From assembly GCA_905479015.1 (NCBI GenBank), contig CAJQKV010000003.1, forward strand, positions 1 to 64,000: a DNA stretch of 64,000 nucleotides. The letters are read 5' to 3'. This DNA comes from an uncultured Cyclobacteriaceae bacterium. Lineage in GTDB: Bacteria; Bacteroidota; Bacteroidia; Cytophagales; Cyclobacteriaceae. The first letter of the stretch is position 1. Every line of letters begins with the position of its first letter. The translations under genes and the position numbers were made by a program. Below, piece by piece: positions 1 through 9,756 of this stretch. The notes below the pieces were generated by a model. It worked only from the letters and a program-made list of their open reading frames with translations. It did no database searches and was not told the origin of the DNA.

Positions 1-820
1 CCTGTTCTAAGGCAACGGCCATGGCCCGTCGTTCTTCAGCTTTTGCCTCAGCGACTCTAAGGTCAGCTGCTGCTTGATCGGTCTGGAGTTTGGCTCCAAT
101 ATTGGTGCCCACATCTACGTCTGCGATGTCAATTGATAGTATCTCGAATGCGGTTCCTGCATCTAAACCACGTCCCAAGACCAACTTTGAAATTTTGTCT
201 GGATCTTGTAAAACTTCTTTGTGTGAAGCGGCAGAACCGACGGAGGTTACAATACCTTCACCCACACGTGCCAAAATAGTTTCTTCACCAGCACCTCCCA
301 CCAATTGCTGAATATTGGCTCGTATCGTAACCCTGGCTTTTGCAATGAGCTGAATGCCATCAGCTGCTACTGCTGCGACAGATGGGGTATTGATTACTTT
401 CGGGTTGACAGATATCTGAACGGCTTCAAAGACATCACGCCCAGCCAAATCGATAGCTGTAGCTTGACGGAACGTAAGGTTAATATTTGCTTTTTCAGCC
501 GAGATTAAAGCCTTGATGACCAAGGGAACATCTCCACCGGCTAAATAATGCGTTTCTAAATCCGAGGATCTCATTTGCCGTTTGATTTTAGAAACTTCAT
601 CCTCAAGCGTCAATCCTGCTTTGGTAGCTGTAATCATTTGATTCACAATAATGGAAGGGGGTACTTTACGTATCCTCATGAAAATGAGTTCGAGGAGTCC
701 CACACGGACACCGGAAAAAATGGCCGTAATCCATAAATTAATGGGGACAAAATAAAAAAATACAAGAACGCCTACAATGACGGCGATGACGCTAATAATT
801 AATCCTAAGCTACTTACCAT
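1..820 (-). CDS. floA: Flotillin-like protein FloA (3'-truncated by the window edge)
   Basis: The minus strand is open from an ATG at 820-818 to base 1, giving about 273 N-terminal residues. They start with one hydrophobic membrane segment (about residues 5-30), followed by a basic stretch containing FMRIRKVPP and an SPFH domain with the FloA-type segment [18 protein letters not shown]. The visible part ends in a charged Ala/Glu-rich coiled coil ([14 protein letters not shown]). FloA proteins are usually near 330 residues, so some 50-60 are missing. The family forms membrane scaffolds organising functional microdomains. It lies 3 bp downstream of the nfeD-like gene, the usual FloA/NfeD pairing. 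Identity rests on recognised motifs, not on a search. Confidence 0.9.
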   Translation of the reverse strand, partial: MVSSLGLIISVIAVIVGVLVFFYFVPINLWITAIFSGVRVGLLELIFMRIRKVPPSIIVNQMITATKAGLTLEDEVSKIKRQMRSSDLETHYLAGGDVPLVIKALISAEKANINLTFRQATAIDLAGRDVFEAVQISVNPKVINTPSVAAVAADGIQLIAKARVTIRANIQQLVGGAGEETILARVGEGIVTSVGSAASHKEVLQDPDKISKLVLGRGLDAGTAFEILSIDIADVDVGTNIGAKLQTDQAAADLRVAEAKAEERRAMAVALEQ

Positions 821-823
821 ATT

Positions 824-1309
824 TTAAATATTGAGTTGAACATAAACTTTACTGTGATCGATTTTTATGATTGTTATTTTCTGTCCACTGGATAAAAAAT
901 CTCCTTGAGTACGCACTTCGATTTCTTCATTTTCAAAAAGAGCTTTACCCACTGGTTTTAAGTCAGAGGTAGCCAGACCAACATTCCCAACTTTCAAAGT
1001 TATACCAATTGATTCATTGACCGTACTGGTCATGGTTTCCTTTAGAGAAAACTGCTCCCAGGGTTTAGCTTTTAAACCGTAAATAAAACTAGATATTATG
1101 GTGATTAGGGACATACCCAAGATGAGAAAGCCCATGGTGGTTCCAAAATAATCAAAGCCAAGATAAACCCCAAAACCAAGACAAATGATGCCGCCAATAC
1201 CTGCAATGGTGGTGCCCGGAATAAATATGACTTCAATGATCAGAAGCGATATTCCGAATACAATTAAAATTAAAATAATAATCCAATCCAAATTAATAGG
1301 CTTTTGCAA
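824..1309 (-). CDS. NfeD-like membrane protein
   Basis: A 161-residue protein with about three N-terminal hydrophobic helices (about residues 9-75) and a C-terminal OB-fold domain whose [18 protein letters not shown] segment matches the NfeD consensus. It is the short form of NfeD, lacking the ClpP-like serine protease domain of long members. The family partners with SPFH/flotillin proteins, and floA follows directly. Its ATG lies 17 bp inside the 3' end of proS, so it is probably translationally coupled to proS. Function beyond being a flotillin partner is unknown. Confidence 0.85.
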   Translation of the reverse strand: MQKPINLDWIIILILIVFGISLLIIEVIFIPGTTIAGIGGIICLGFGVYLGFDYFGTTMGFLILGMSLITIISSFIYGLKAKPWEQFSLKETMTSTVNESIGITLKVGNVGLATSDLKPVGKALFENEEIEVRTQGDFLSSGQKITIIKIDHSKVYVQLNI

Positions 1310-2768
1310 ATAAAACTCTTTTCAAAGAGGGCTTACCCGTCACCATGCAGCTACCGGATTCCCCATCTCCTTCTAAAGGTATGCAACGAATCGTAGCTTT
1401 TGTCTCTTCTTTGATTTTATTTTCTGTTTCTCGGGTGCCATCCCAGTGGGCATAAATAAACCCTCCTTTGTTTTCAAGCAAGGTTTTAAATTCAACATAA
1501 GTATCTGCTTGATGGGTATTTTGCTCTTTAAAATGTTGGGCCTTATTATAAATGTTAGACTGAATCTCTGTTAATAAAGATTGAATTTCATCTTCAATCC
1601 CCTCCATAGGATAACTCTTTTTCTCTTTAGTATCCCTTCGGGCTATTTCCAAAGTCCCACTGGCTAAATCTTTAGGTCCTATAGCCATGCGTAAGGGGAC
1701 TCCTTTGAGTTCATATTCAGCAAATTTCCATCCAGGTTTATGGGTATCTCGACGATCAAATTTAACACTGATGCCTTTCGAAATGAGTGAGTTACGAATC
1801 TTATCTGCTTTTTGGGCGATCTCTTCCAATTGTTCTTCTCCTTTGTAGATGGGGATGATCACGACTTGAATGGGAGCTAAATTTGGTGGAAGCACCAAAC
1901 CATCATCATCACTGTGGGCCATAATAAGCGCGCCCATGAGCCGCGTACTTACTCCCCAAGAAGTGCCCCAAACCAAGTCTTCTTTGCCTTCTTTATTCGT
2001 GAATTTGACGTTAAAAGCCTTGGCGAAATTTTGACCTAAAAAATGAGAAGTGCCCGCCTGCAGGGCTTTTCCATCCTGCATCAATGCTTCAATACAGTAG
2101 GTATCTACTGCTCCTGCAAATCGTTCACTTTCAGATTTAACTCCCTTAATCACAGGTAAGGCCATGTATTTTTCAGCAAAATCGCCATAAACATCCAGCA
2201 TTTGTTTGGTTTCAGCGACGGCTTCTGCTTGGGTAGCATGCGCGGTATGTCCTTCTTGCCATAAAAACTCCGTTGTTCTTAAAAAGAGGCGGGTCCGCAT
2301 TTCCCATCGGACTACGTTGGCCCATTGATTAATTAACAAAGGAAGGTCCCGATAGGATTGAATCCAGTTTTTATATGTATCCCAAATGACCGTTTCAGAG
2401 GTGGGGCGAACGATTAATTCTTCCTCTAATTTGGCGTCTGGATCTACGACCAATCCCTTGCCATTTTCATCATTTTTTAATCGGTAGTGGGTTACGACCG
2501 CACATTCTTTGGCAAACCCTTCGACATGATCTGCTTCCTTACTGAGATATGATTTAGGGATAAAAAGCGGAAAATAAGCATTTTCATGTCCTGTATTTTT
2601 GAACATGATATCCAGTTGTTGTTGCATTTTTTCCCAAATAGAAAAACCATAGGGTTTAATAATCATGCAACCTCTGACAGGCGAATTCTCTGCTAATCCT
2701 GCCTTTTTAACCAATTCATTGTACCATAATGAATAATCTTCTGCTCTGCTCGGTATTGCTTTCGCCAT
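1293..2768 (-). CDS. proS: Prolyl-tRNA synthetase (short, archaeal/eukaryotic-like type)
   Basis: A 491-residue class II aminoacyl-tRNA synthetase that charges tRNA-Pro in the cytoplasm. Class II signatures are visible: motif 2 region [20 protein letters not shown], the preceding RPTSETVIW, and the later [16 protein letters not shown] near the anticodon-binding domain. Its length and lack of the bacterial editing insertion place it in the short ProS type common in Bacteroidota. It is the first gene of a proS-nfeD-floA run and has a candidate -7 box upstream at 2830-2837 on the same strand. The divergent neighbour starts at 2892. Confidence 0.97.
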   Translation of the reverse strand: MAKAIPSRAEDYSLWYNELVKKAGLAENSPVRGCMIIKPYGFSIWEKMQQQLDIMFKNTGHENAYFPLFIPKSYLSKEADHVEGFAKECAVVTHYRLKNDENGKGLVVDPDAKLEEELIVRPTSETVIWDTYKNWIQSYRDLPLLINQWANVVRWEMRTRLFLRTTEFLWQEGHTAHATQAEAVAETKQMLDVYGDFAEKYMALPVIKGVKSESERFAGAVDTYCIEALMQDGKALQAGTSHFLGQNFAKAFNVKFTNKEGKEDLVWGTSWGVSTRLMGALIMAHSDDDGLVLPPNLAPIQVVIIPIYKGEEQLEEIAQKADKIRNSLISKGISVKFDRRDTHKPGWKFAEYELKGVPLRMAIGPKDLASGTLEIARRDTKEKKSYPMEGIEDEIQSLLTEIQSNIYNKAQHFKEQNTHQADTYVEFKTLLENKGGFIYAHWDGTRETENKIKEETKATIRCIPLEGDGESGSCMVTGKPSLKRVLFAKAY

Positions 2769-2829
2769 TTATTTTTGAGTTTGGTATAGTAATTGCACTG
2801 ACATTATTGAAGTCAATATTTAAAAAGTT

Positions 2830-2837
2830 CAAATATA
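2830..2837 (-). promoter_or_regulatory. Candidate -7 promoter box for proS
   Basis: Read on the minus strand this is TATATTTG, an exact match to the Bacteroidota -7 consensus TAnnTTTG, about 60 bp before the proS ATG. No clear TTTG -33 element is visible at the expected distance. Confidence 0.5.
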
Positions 2838-2891
2838 GCTTTTTGATGATTGAAACTTGAGTAGGATTGATTAAATTTAAAAAATATAGCT

Positions 2892-4244
2892 ATGGGAAAA
2901 AATATAAAAAGCATCAAAACATTTTTATTCGTTGTCATTCTTTCTGTTGCCAATTCTGTCCTTGCTCAGGAATACGACGATATGTATTTTACTAAGGCGG
3001 ACAGAAAACAAACAGATTTCGACCTAATAGCAAACCGGCAGGATGCGGAAAGGGTTATGTCAGCATTCGACGATGATGAATTGGAGGAAGTTTATTTGGA
3101 CAAAAACATAAATCCTGAATATATAGCAAAGTATCAAGTCCAATCGGATAAAAAATCATCAAGGCGAAATCAAGAGGTGGACTATTATCCTGAAGCGATC
3201 TCCAATAATATTTCTAGGACCAGTGGTTATTTCAATAATTACGGGCGTCAAGCTACCATCTATACCCCAGCTTCATTTAATATTAATTTTGTCAGTTCGT
3301 ATGGATTTTCAGGGTTTAATAATCGATTCATGTATGGCTATGATCCATATGGTAATGTTTGGATGAGTGATTTTTACAATCCTTACGCCTACAATCCTTA
3401 TGGATACAATTCTTATGATCCCTTTGGTTATGGTTTTTCAAGACCTTTTTACTCATCGGGGTTCAATGGGTCTTATAATTATTCAAATGTACGTGCCTTT
3501 AATAATTATTATTGTCCACCTGCTTACAGCTACAATACAGGTTACAATTCTGTAGTTTTGGCGGAAGGCTACCAAGAAGTGCGCAGAGCCAAGGTGATTG
3601 GACCAAGAGGATCAGGAGGATCTAAGACAGTAGTTAGGGGGGGGATTGATGAATCTAGATCTACAGATCTAAATAGGAGATTGAGTAGCACAAGTGTCCG
3701 CTCCACTTCAAGTGTAAGAGATTTTGGAAACCAAAAATCTCAAAATGAATATATAGATCGATCCATTAGCAAAGAAAGAACCAACCAATCTTTTGCAAGA
3801 TCCAATGCTGTTGAAACCCAAAGTCGAAGCAATGCGGCACGTTATGCGACCAGCTCGAATCGAAGTAATACGACCGTAAGTAAGGAGCGATCAACAGTTA
3901 TTGAAAATAACAGGGGAGTGGAGACACAAATGAATTCGTCAAGGCGTTACAATACAACGTCCATGCCCGTTCGTAATGACTTTAACTTGCCTACCAGCAG
4001 GGAGACGCAAAATAGTAATCAAAATACATGGACACAAACCTCATCAGGTTCCGCTTCTTCAGGAGTTAAAACGAATTCAACAAATAGTTCTTCGACATCT
4101 AGGTCTTATGCGCCTTCGAACAACAGTTCATCGGGTTCTTCCAGGAGTTACAGCGCACCTAGTTCTTCGGGGAGTCGTTCCTCTGGAAATTCTTCAGGGA
4201 GTCGTTCTTCAGGTACCAGTTCTTCAAGATCGAATAAAAATTAA
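2892..4244 (+). CDS. Unrecognised secreted protein, Tyr/Asn/Pro-rich centre and Ser-rich tail
   Basis: A 450-residue protein with a clear signal peptide (hydrophobic run FLFVVILSVANSVLA followed by Q). An acidic segment follows, then a low-complexity region rich in Tyr, Asn, Gly, Pro and Phe (about residues 130-220, repeats such as NPYAYNPYGYNSYDPFGYG). Residues 245-450 are dominated by Ser, Asn, Thr and Arg and end in SSGSRSSG-type repeats. It resembles the poorly characterised low-complexity exported proteins of Bacteroidota; I cannot assign a function. It lies 20 bp upstream of a FadL-type porin gene and may be co-transcribed with it. An uninterrupted G8 tract lies in frame at 3637-3644. 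Confidence 0.75.
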   Translation: MGKNIKSIKTFLFVVILSVANSVLAQEYDDMYFTKADRKQTDFDLIANRQDAERVMSAFDDDELEEVYLDKNINPEYIAKYQVQSDKKSSRRNQEVDYYPEAISNNISRTSGYFNNYGRQATIYTPASFNINFVSSYGFSGFNNRFMYGYDPYGNVWMSDFYNPYAYNPYGYNSYDPFGYGFSRPFYSSGFNGSYNYSNVRAFNNYYCPPAYSYNTGYNSVVLAEGYQEVRRAKVIGPRGSGGSKTVVRGGIDESRSTDLNRRLSSTSVRSTSSVRDFGNQKSQNEYIDRSISKERTNQSFARSNAVETQSRSNAARYATSSNRSNTTVSKERSTVIENNRGVETQMNSSRRYNTTSMPVRNDFNLPTSRETQNSNQNTWTQTSSGSASSGVKTNSTNSSSTSRSYAPSNNSSSGSSRSYSAPSSSGSRSSGNSSGSRSSGTSSSRSNKN

Positions 4245-4264
4245 ATTTTAACTCAAGACCTGAT

Positions 4265-5860
4265 ATGGATAGACTAATTTATTTCTTGGTTGGAATATTT
4301 ATGTGCTCTTTTTTGAGTGTACAGGCCCAGGTGGGTTATTATGAACAGGCTTTAGAATTCAGTCAGACTTCTTTTGTGGGTACGGCAAGGATGCAGGGCA
4401 TTGGTAGCGCACAGGTGGCGCTAGGCGGGGACTTGAGTCATGCCAGTTCTAATCCGGCAGGTTTAGGATTTTATAATCGAGGAGTTTTTTCGATTACACC
4501 AGGATTAAATTTCCATAAAACTGAGTCTGACTACTTAGAGCAATCTAATCTCGATAAAAAAGTAAACTTTAATATTGCCCAGCTTGGGTTGTCTTTTTAT
4601 TTTGGAGATGGAGGCATTGCTACTCAACCCATTAGAGGCAGTTCTTTTGCCATCACCGTGGATCGAGTCAATGATTTTTATAATGAGACCTATTATAAAG
4701 GTAAAAATTATGATAATTCATACATCAATGCGATCACAGAGAATCCTAATGATGATTTAGCTGTAGAGGCGCTCTATAGTAATTATTTAATTAACCCACA
4801 CCCAGAGAACTATATATTTGATGATACCTATGGAGAGTTACTTGGTTACGATACCCTTCTAAATCATCAGGGATATAGCAGTCCTTTTCAATCCAGCAGA
4901 CCGATTCAAAGCAGTAGTTTAGTGACAGAGGGTAGTCAATATGCTCTTAATTTTGCTTACGGTGCTAACTATATGGATTGGATCTATTTTGGGGCGAGCC
5001 TTTCCATACATTCCCTTGATTATAAAAAAACTGAAAATTACAGCGAGTCCCAATATGTCTATGCATCGCAAAATGGAGATTGGATACCGGAAGATGCCCT
5101 GGATAATATCAGTAGATTGAATCAGTTGTCTATCATAGGGACCGGGGTAGGAGGTAATTTCGGAGTGATTGTCAGGCCATTTCCTCAATTGATCATTGGC
5201 TTATCTTATGCGACCCCTACCTTCATGACTCTTGAAGAGGAAAGCTATGCTATATTTCGAGCAAATTATTTTAATAATTATGATTATGTTTCGGTTTCTT
5301 TTGATCTTGATGATCAAGACGGCGATCCTGATACAAAATTTATTTATGATGTTTCGGACTTAGATAGCTTTGAGTATGAGAGTGATGATATGATTTCTAC
5401 CTATACATTGACTACTCCAGGCATGTTAAATATTGGGCTCTCCTATTTTTTTGGAAAAAATGGATTTTTAACGGGAGGCATTGAATTTAAAGATTACAGC
5501 AATGCCTTTCTCAATGGCTTAGATTTTGATTTATCTGCCGACAATCAAGTCATCAAGGAACGCTATACATCAGTGCTCAATTATAGGTTAGGTGCGGAAT
5601 ACAAAGTAGGCAGTTTTCAATTGAGGGGGGGCTATGGATTTCAAAAGGATCCTTATGCCTCTTCAAATTATGACAGGGATATTGATCAATACAGCATCGG
5701 TTTTGGATATCGAGAGGCCGACTTTTTTATTGATTTTGCCTTAACTCAGCAGAGAATGAAGAATTACATTTCACCCTATGAAATAGAAGTCAATCAACCG
5801 GTTGCACGTCTTGCTCACTTTCAGACGACAGCTTTATTGACCTTTGGATTGAATTTTTAA
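4265..5860 (+). CDS. OmpP1/FadL-family outer-membrane transport protein
   Basis: A 531-residue protein with a signal peptide (first about 21 residues, ending SVQAQ). The following segment TARMQGIGSAQVALGGDLSHASSNPAGLGFYNRG is the typical N-terminal hatch region of Bacteroidota FadL-like proteins. Alternating aromatic beta-strand patterns run to a C-terminal aromatic strand (ALLTFGLNF). The family forms beta-barrels that let hydrophobic compounds cross the outer membrane; the substrate cannot be told from sequence. The 3' end overlaps aroK on the other strand by 27 bp. It contains a G7 run at 5625-5631. Confidence 0.85.
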   Translation: MDRLIYFLVGIFMCSFLSVQAQVGYYEQALEFSQTSFVGTARMQGIGSAQVALGGDLSHASSNPAGLGFYNRGVFSITPGLNFHKTESDYLEQSNLDKKVNFNIAQLGLSFYFGDGGIATQPIRGSSFAITVDRVNDFYNETYYKGKNYDNSYINAITENPNDDLAVEALYSNYLINPHPENYIFDDTYGELLGYDTLLNHQGYSSPFQSSRPIQSSSLVTEGSQYALNFAYGANYMDWIYFGASLSIHSLDYKKTENYSESQYVYASQNGDWIPEDALDNISRLNQLSIIGTGVGGNFGVIVRPFPQLIIGLSYATPTFMTLEEESYAIFRANYFNNYDYVSVSFDLDDQDGDPDTKFIYDVSDLDSFEYESDDMISTYTLTTPGMLNIGLSYFFGKNGFLTGGIEFKDYSNAFLNGLDFDLSADNQVIKERYTSVLNYRLGAEYKVGSFQLRGGYGFQKDPYASSNYDRDIDQYSIGFGYREADFFIDFALTQQRMKNYISPYEIEVNQPVARLAHFQTTALLTFGLNF

Positions 5861-6352
5861 AAAGGATTGAATTTCTCCTACAGATTCGATGGGATCGTGG
5901 GTTTCATTAAAAATGAGCTGTGCTTGATGGTAGTACTGAAGTCTTTCGACGCGCAATTGGGTAATCTTTTTTTCTAAATTTTTGTTTTTTAGGAGTGGTC
6001 GGTCATGATTTTCTGCAATTCTTTTTACAATCGTGGACACAGGAATGTCAAGAAAAATAGTAAGACCTGCCACATTCATTCTGCTCATATTATCATAAAA
6101 GCAAGGGGTACCTCCTCCACATGAGAGAATGTCAGTACTGGATTTTTCGAGTAACTCTTGCAGGGCATTTTTTTCTATTTCTCTGAAATATGCTTCGCCA
6201 TGTATTTCAAAAAGAGCATCGATACTTTTGTTGGTCTTTGACTCAATCACCTGATCTAAATCTACATGGTTAAGATCAAGTGTGGCGGCAAGAGATTTTC
6301 CAAAGATGCTTTTACCGGATCCTGGCAGTCCAATCAAGAAGATAGGTTTCAT
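5834..6352 (-). CDS. aroK: Shikimate kinase
   Basis: A 172-residue P-loop kinase that phosphorylates shikimate at the 3-hydroxyl in chorismate synthesis. The Walker A motif GLPGSGKS sits at residues 8-15, the shikimate-binding LDQVIE segment at about 32-38, the SCGGGTP segment in the middle, and the lid Arg region NHDRPLL follows. Length is normal. Its ATG overlaps the stop of the upstream DoxX-like gene (TGATG), suggesting coupling. The 3' end overlaps the convergent porin gene by 27 bp. Confidence 0.95.
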   Translation of the reverse strand: MKPIFLIGLPGSGKSIFGKSLAATLDLNHVDLDQVIESKTNKSIDALFEIHGEAYFREIEKNALQELLEKSSTDILSCGGGTPCFYDNMSRMNVAGLTIFLDIPVSTIVKRIAENHDRPLLKNKNLEKKITQLRVERLQYYHQAQLIFNETHDPIESVGEIQSFLKIQSKGQ

Positions 6353-7437
6353 CAGAGGAGATGCTGAATTTCTGAGGCACTTGGTGTTGCATTATAATGC
6401 CATTTACCCACAACAACCCCATTTTTAAGAAGGACAATTCCTGGACTCGATCGAACAATGGTTTTGAGGACTGTGGCATCGGTAAAGAAAAAAGGAAATT
6501 CCCATTGGGCTTGCTTACTGAACTGTTGATAGTCGTCTTGCGAAGAAGAGGTAAGGACCCAAGTAGCGGCATTCTTGAGCTCGAGGCCAAGGGTCTTGAT
6601 TTCTTCAGTTTTATTTGGATTTGTTTTTTCAATACTTTGTATGATGATCAATAACTTATTGCCTCTGAATAATTCACTGGTATATTCAATATCATCTTTC
6701 CAAACGGCTAAATCTGTAATCTTAGGTTGTACTTCGGGGTTAGTGATGACCATTTCTTTGAATTCATAACTATTATCTGTTGGGTAATCTTTGAATCTAA
6801 ACTCAGTACCTTCCTTTTCCATCACATACTCATAGACGAGTTCGGCAGAGGGCTCCATGAGGGCAGGGAGGTCATTGCCTATGGCATAAGAACGAAAATC
6901 AATAAAGGGTAGGTTTCTTATGGCTACTATGGCTGTGATGACCAACAATCCAGTAGCTCCATAAACTGCGATGCTGCCTTTTTTTGCATTAAATAGAGCC
7001 GTATAAGAATGTCTATTGATAAAAATCAGACCAATGAAAAAGCAGAGGATAACATCTTTGGTAAAAGATTCCCAAGGTGTTAATTTTATGGCATCTCCAA
7101 AGCATCCACAATCTGTCACTTTATTGAAATAGGCTGAATAAAAAGTCAGAAAAGTAAAAAAGACAATCATCACCAGGAGGGCCCAAGCTGTTTCTTTGAT
7201 CTTAAATCCCAATAAGAGGGCAAGACCTAGCGCTACTTCTAAGACGCTAAGGAAAACGGATAAAAATAAAGAGGCTGGGATGAAATATTCAAAAAATGGG
7301 GCAAAGTCATAGGCAAAGACCTCGAAATATTCTTCTAGTTTGATGGCCGTACCGACGGGGTCATTCACTTTAATCAAGCCAGAAAAAATAAATAATCCTC
7401 CGACAAAATATCTTGAAAATTCTTTTAATACTTTCAT
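6352..7437 (-). CDS. DoxX/MauE-like membrane protein (BT_3928 type)
   Basis: A 361-residue protein. The first about 185 residues hold four to five hydrophobic helices in DoxX/MauE style, including a TDCGCFGDAIKLTPWESFTKD segment in which the CGC motif suggests redox chemistry or disulfide handling. The C-terminal half is soluble and could have a thioredoxin-like fold (sequence ATWVLTSSSQDDYQQF...FFFTDATVLKTIVRSSPGI), though no CxxC is visible there. The family is typical of Bacteroidota and its role is not established. It is followed by aroK with a 1-bp overlap and preceded by DUF1599. Confidence 0.8.
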   Translation of the reverse strand: MKVLKEFSRYFVGGLFIFSGLIKVNDPVGTAIKLEEYFEVFAYDFAPFFEYFIPASLFLSVFLSVLEVALGLALLLGFKIKETAWALLVMIVFFTFLTFYSAYFNKVTDCGCFGDAIKLTPWESFTKDVILCFFIGLIFINRHSYTALFNAKKGSIAVYGATGLLVITAIVAIRNLPFIDFRSYAIGNDLPALMEPSAELVYEYVMEKEGTEFRFKDYPTDNSYEFKEMVITNPEVQPKITDLAVWKDDIEYTSELFRGNKLLIIIQSIEKTNPNKTEEIKTLGLELKNAATWVLTSSSQDDYQQFSKQAQWEFPFFFTDATVLKTIVRSSPGIVLLKNGVVVGKWHYNATPSASEIQHLL

Positions 7438-7472
7438 TTTAATAGATGCTAAATAGGTGTGTATTTATTTAT

Positions 7473-8012
7473 TTATTCAGTTAATTTAATAAGACAAAAG
7501 ACGGCATAATTAATCATATCTTGGTAATTAGCTTTAATACCTTCTGAAACCAGGGTTTGCCCTTGGTTGTCTTCTATTTGTTTGACACGAAATAATTTCA
7601 TGAGAATGATGTCTGTAATCGATGATATTCTCATATCTCGCCAAGCCTCATCATAATCATGATTTTTATTTTGTAACAAATCTTTTGTTTCTTGAACGGC
7701 TTGGTCATAAAGGGGTTCAAGTTGACCCCATGAGATTTCCAGCTCTGTAGTATCCTGTAGATCAATTTGAATCATGGCAATCAGACAATAATTGATGATC
7801 CCTACAAACTCCGAGGCAATGTCATCTTCAATTTTTTGATGGCCTTTCTCTTGAATTGAACGTATTCTTTGGGCTTTAATGAAGATTTGATCCGTGATGG
7901 AGGGTAATCTCAAAATTCTCCAGGCCGTACCATAATCTTGGGTCTTCTTACCAAAGAGTTCTTTGCAGTTGGCAATTACTTCACTGTAGTCCTTACTTGT
8001 ATCTGTTTTCAA
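7473..8012 (-). CDS. DUF1599-family protein
   Basis: About 179 residues with a visible internal duplication: DYGTAWRILRLPSITDQIFIKAQRI in the first half and DYDEAWRDMRISSITDIILMKLFRV in the second, each with a conserved DY..AWR...SITD core. This matches DUF1599 of Bacteroidota; the biochemical role is not established. I chose the TTG at 8012 because the longer frame to 8045 would begin inside the exact -7 box at 8043-8050, and the family normally starts shortly before the DYSEVI segment. It is divergent from folP with only a short shared promoter region. Confidence 0.75.
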   Translation of the reverse strand: MKTDTSKDYSEVIANCKELFGKKTQDYGTAWRILRLPSITDQIFIKAQRIRSIQEKGHQKIEDDIASEFVGIINYCLIAMIQIDLQDTTELEISWGQLEPLYDQAVQETKDLLQNKNHDYDEAWRDMRISSITDIILMKLFRVKQIEDNQGQTLVSEGIKANYQDMINYAVFCLIKLTE

Positions 8013-8042
8013 GGTGTTAAAGTATAAAATTTTAAATTTTAC

Positions 8043-8050
8043 CAAAATTA
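8043..8050 (-). promoter_or_regulatory. Candidate -7 promoter box for the DUF1599 gene
   Basis: Minus-strand TAATTTTG fits TAnnTTTG exactly. It overlaps the upstream limit of the DUF1599 reading frame, which argues that translation begins further downstream. Confidence 0.5.
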
Positions 8051-8077
8051 GCCAATTTCGGAATATAAATTACAGCT

Positions 8078-8914
8078 ATGAATTTCTCTAAGTCAATTAA
8101 GGTCTCTGGAAGACTCTTGTCTTTTGATCAACCGCGTGTAATGGGGGTAATGAATGTCACCAAGGATTCGTTTTATGCAAAAAGTCGTGTGGTGAATGAG
8201 GATGATATTTTGAATCGTGCGGGCGAAATGTTGAAAGAAGGGGCAGATATTTTAGATGTTGGGGGCTATAGCTCAAGGCCGGGAGCTAAGGAGGTACCCA
8301 TAAAAGAGGAAATAGGTCTCACTTCCCACGCGATTGAGTTGATCAAGTCCCATTTCCCTGATGCATTAATCTCTATTGATACCTTTAGAAGTGAGGTTGC
8401 AGAGGCCGCCATGAGGGCCGGAGCAACGATTGTAAATGATATTTCAGCGGGAACGCTAGATCCTAAAATGGTTGATTTCATCACGGCTAATCAGGTGCCT
8501 TACATTGCCATGCATATGCGAGGGAACCCCGAAAACATGCATAAAATGACCAAATACACGCACATCATACCAGAAATTTTATTTTATTTTTCCCAATTAA
8601 TTGAGCGTTTAAAAGATAAAGGACATACTGATTTGATTATTGATCCTGGCTTTGGCTTCGCGAAAACTACGGAACAAAATTTTGAAATTCTTGGTAACCT
8701 AGAGCTCTTTAAAAATTTAGAAAGTATTATATTAGTGGGACTATCTAGAAAATCGATGATATATAAAACACTCGAGACAGACCCTTCAGAGGCGTTGAAC
8801 GGAACAACGGTTTTAAATACCTTAGCTTTGGCAAAAGGGGCAGATATTTTGAGGGTTCATGATGTCCGCCCGGCAGTAGAAGCCATAAAATTGACTATAA
8901 AAACATTAACCTAA
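8078..8914 (+). CDS. folP: Dihydropteroate synthase
   Basis: A 278-residue TIM-barrel enzyme joining p-aminobenzoate to the pterin pyrophosphate in folate synthesis. Diagnostic segments are MGVMNVTKDSFY near the N-terminus, GADILDVGGYSSRPGA, NDISAGTLD, and IIDPGFGFAKT with a following GLSRKSM. Length is typical. The gene for the c-di-AMP cyclase starts 8 bp downstream, so the two are probably one transcript. Confidence 0.97.
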   Translation: MNFSKSIKVSGRLLSFDQPRVMGVMNVTKDSFYAKSRVVNEDDILNRAGEMLKEGADILDVGGYSSRPGAKEVPIKEEIGLTSHAIELIKSHFPDALISIDTFRSEVAEAAMRAGATIVNDISAGTLDPKMVDFITANQVPYIAMHMRGNPENMHKMTKYTHIIPEILFYFSQLIERLKDKGHTDLIIDPGFGFAKTTEQNFEILGNLELFKNLESIILVGLSRKSMIYKTLETDPSEALNGTTVLNTLALAKGADILRVHDVRPAVEAIKLTIKTLT

Positions 8915-8922
8915 CTGTATTT

Positions 8923-9756
8923 ATGACCATTGGATTTTTAGAAATTTCATTTGTAGACCTATTGGATATTCTTTTGGTGTCTTTTATGATGTTTCAGATT
9001 TATAAGTTGATGAAGGGGAGTATTGCCGTTAAGGTTTTTGTTGGATTTTTGTTTTTATATTTAATTTATCTCTTGGTCAAAGCCATGAACATGGACCTCA
9101 TATCAACCATTTTAGGTCAATTTATGGGTGTGGGAGTACTTGCTGCTATCATTTTATTTCAACAAGAGATACGAAAGTTTTTACTTTTATTGGGGAAGAC
9201 TACAGTCATCAATGACATCAATCTTTTTCGTCAAGTATTTTCTTCTTGGACGCAAAAGGAAATAGGGAAAACAGATATGATACCAGTGATTGAAGCCATC
9301 AAACTATTGGCGGCGTCTAATACAGGTGCTTTGATGGTCATATCAAGAAATTCTCCCTTGAGGTTTTATGCAGACAGTGGGGATCTTATGAACTCTTTGA
9401 TTTCTAAAAGGCTAATCATGGCAATCTTCAATAAATTAAGCCCTATGCATGATGGAGCAGTCATCATTTATTCTGATAAAATCATTGCTGCAAGATGTAT
9501 TTTGCCCGTTTCAGAGCGGGATGATGTCCCAGCAAATTTCGGTCTGCGTCATCGCGCCGCAGTTGGGATGTCGGAAGCTACAGAAAGTTTGATATTGATT
9601 GTTTCAGAAGAGACGGGCCAAATATCCATCGCCCAAAACGGGATACTTTTTGAGAACTTATCTATCAAAGCCTTGCGTCAATCAGTCAAAGAATATTTTT
9701 CGGATAAAGATCCTATTTTAGAGGCAGAAAGCACCGAAGTCGAGGGCGAAGCTTAG
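8923..9756 (+). CDS. cdaA: Diadenylate cyclase, CdaA/DacA type
   Basis: A 277-residue membrane-bound enzyme that makes cyclic di-AMP from two ATP. Three N-terminal hydrophobic helices lie within residues 10-85, followed by the DAC domain. Both catalytic motifs are present: DGA at 177-179 (MHDGAVIIYSD) and RHR at 209-211 (GLRHRAAVGMSE). In Bacillota this gene sits with cdaR and glmM; here it follows folP, an arrangement I associate with Bacteroidota. The C-terminal about 20 residues are acidic. A terminator hairpin spans its stop codon. Confidence 0.95.
   Translation: MTIGFLEISFVDLLDILLVSFMMFQIYKLMKGSIAVKVFVGFLFLYLIYLLVKAMNMDLISTILGQFMGVGVLAAIILFQQEIRKFLLLLGKTTVINDINLFRQVFSSWTQKEIGKTDMIPVIEAIKLLAASNTGALMVISRNSPLRFYADSGDLMNSLISKRLIMAIFNKLSPMHDGAVIIYSDKIIAARCILPVSERDDVPANFGLRHRAAVGMSEATESLILIVSEETGQISIAQNGILFENLSIKALRQSVKEYFSDKDPILEAESTEVEGEA

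Noticed and set aside
3976-4251. Second open frame within the Ser-rich tail of the secreted protein gene
   Set aside because: It is a frame-shifted reading of low-complexity Ser codons with no start context or recognisable protein.
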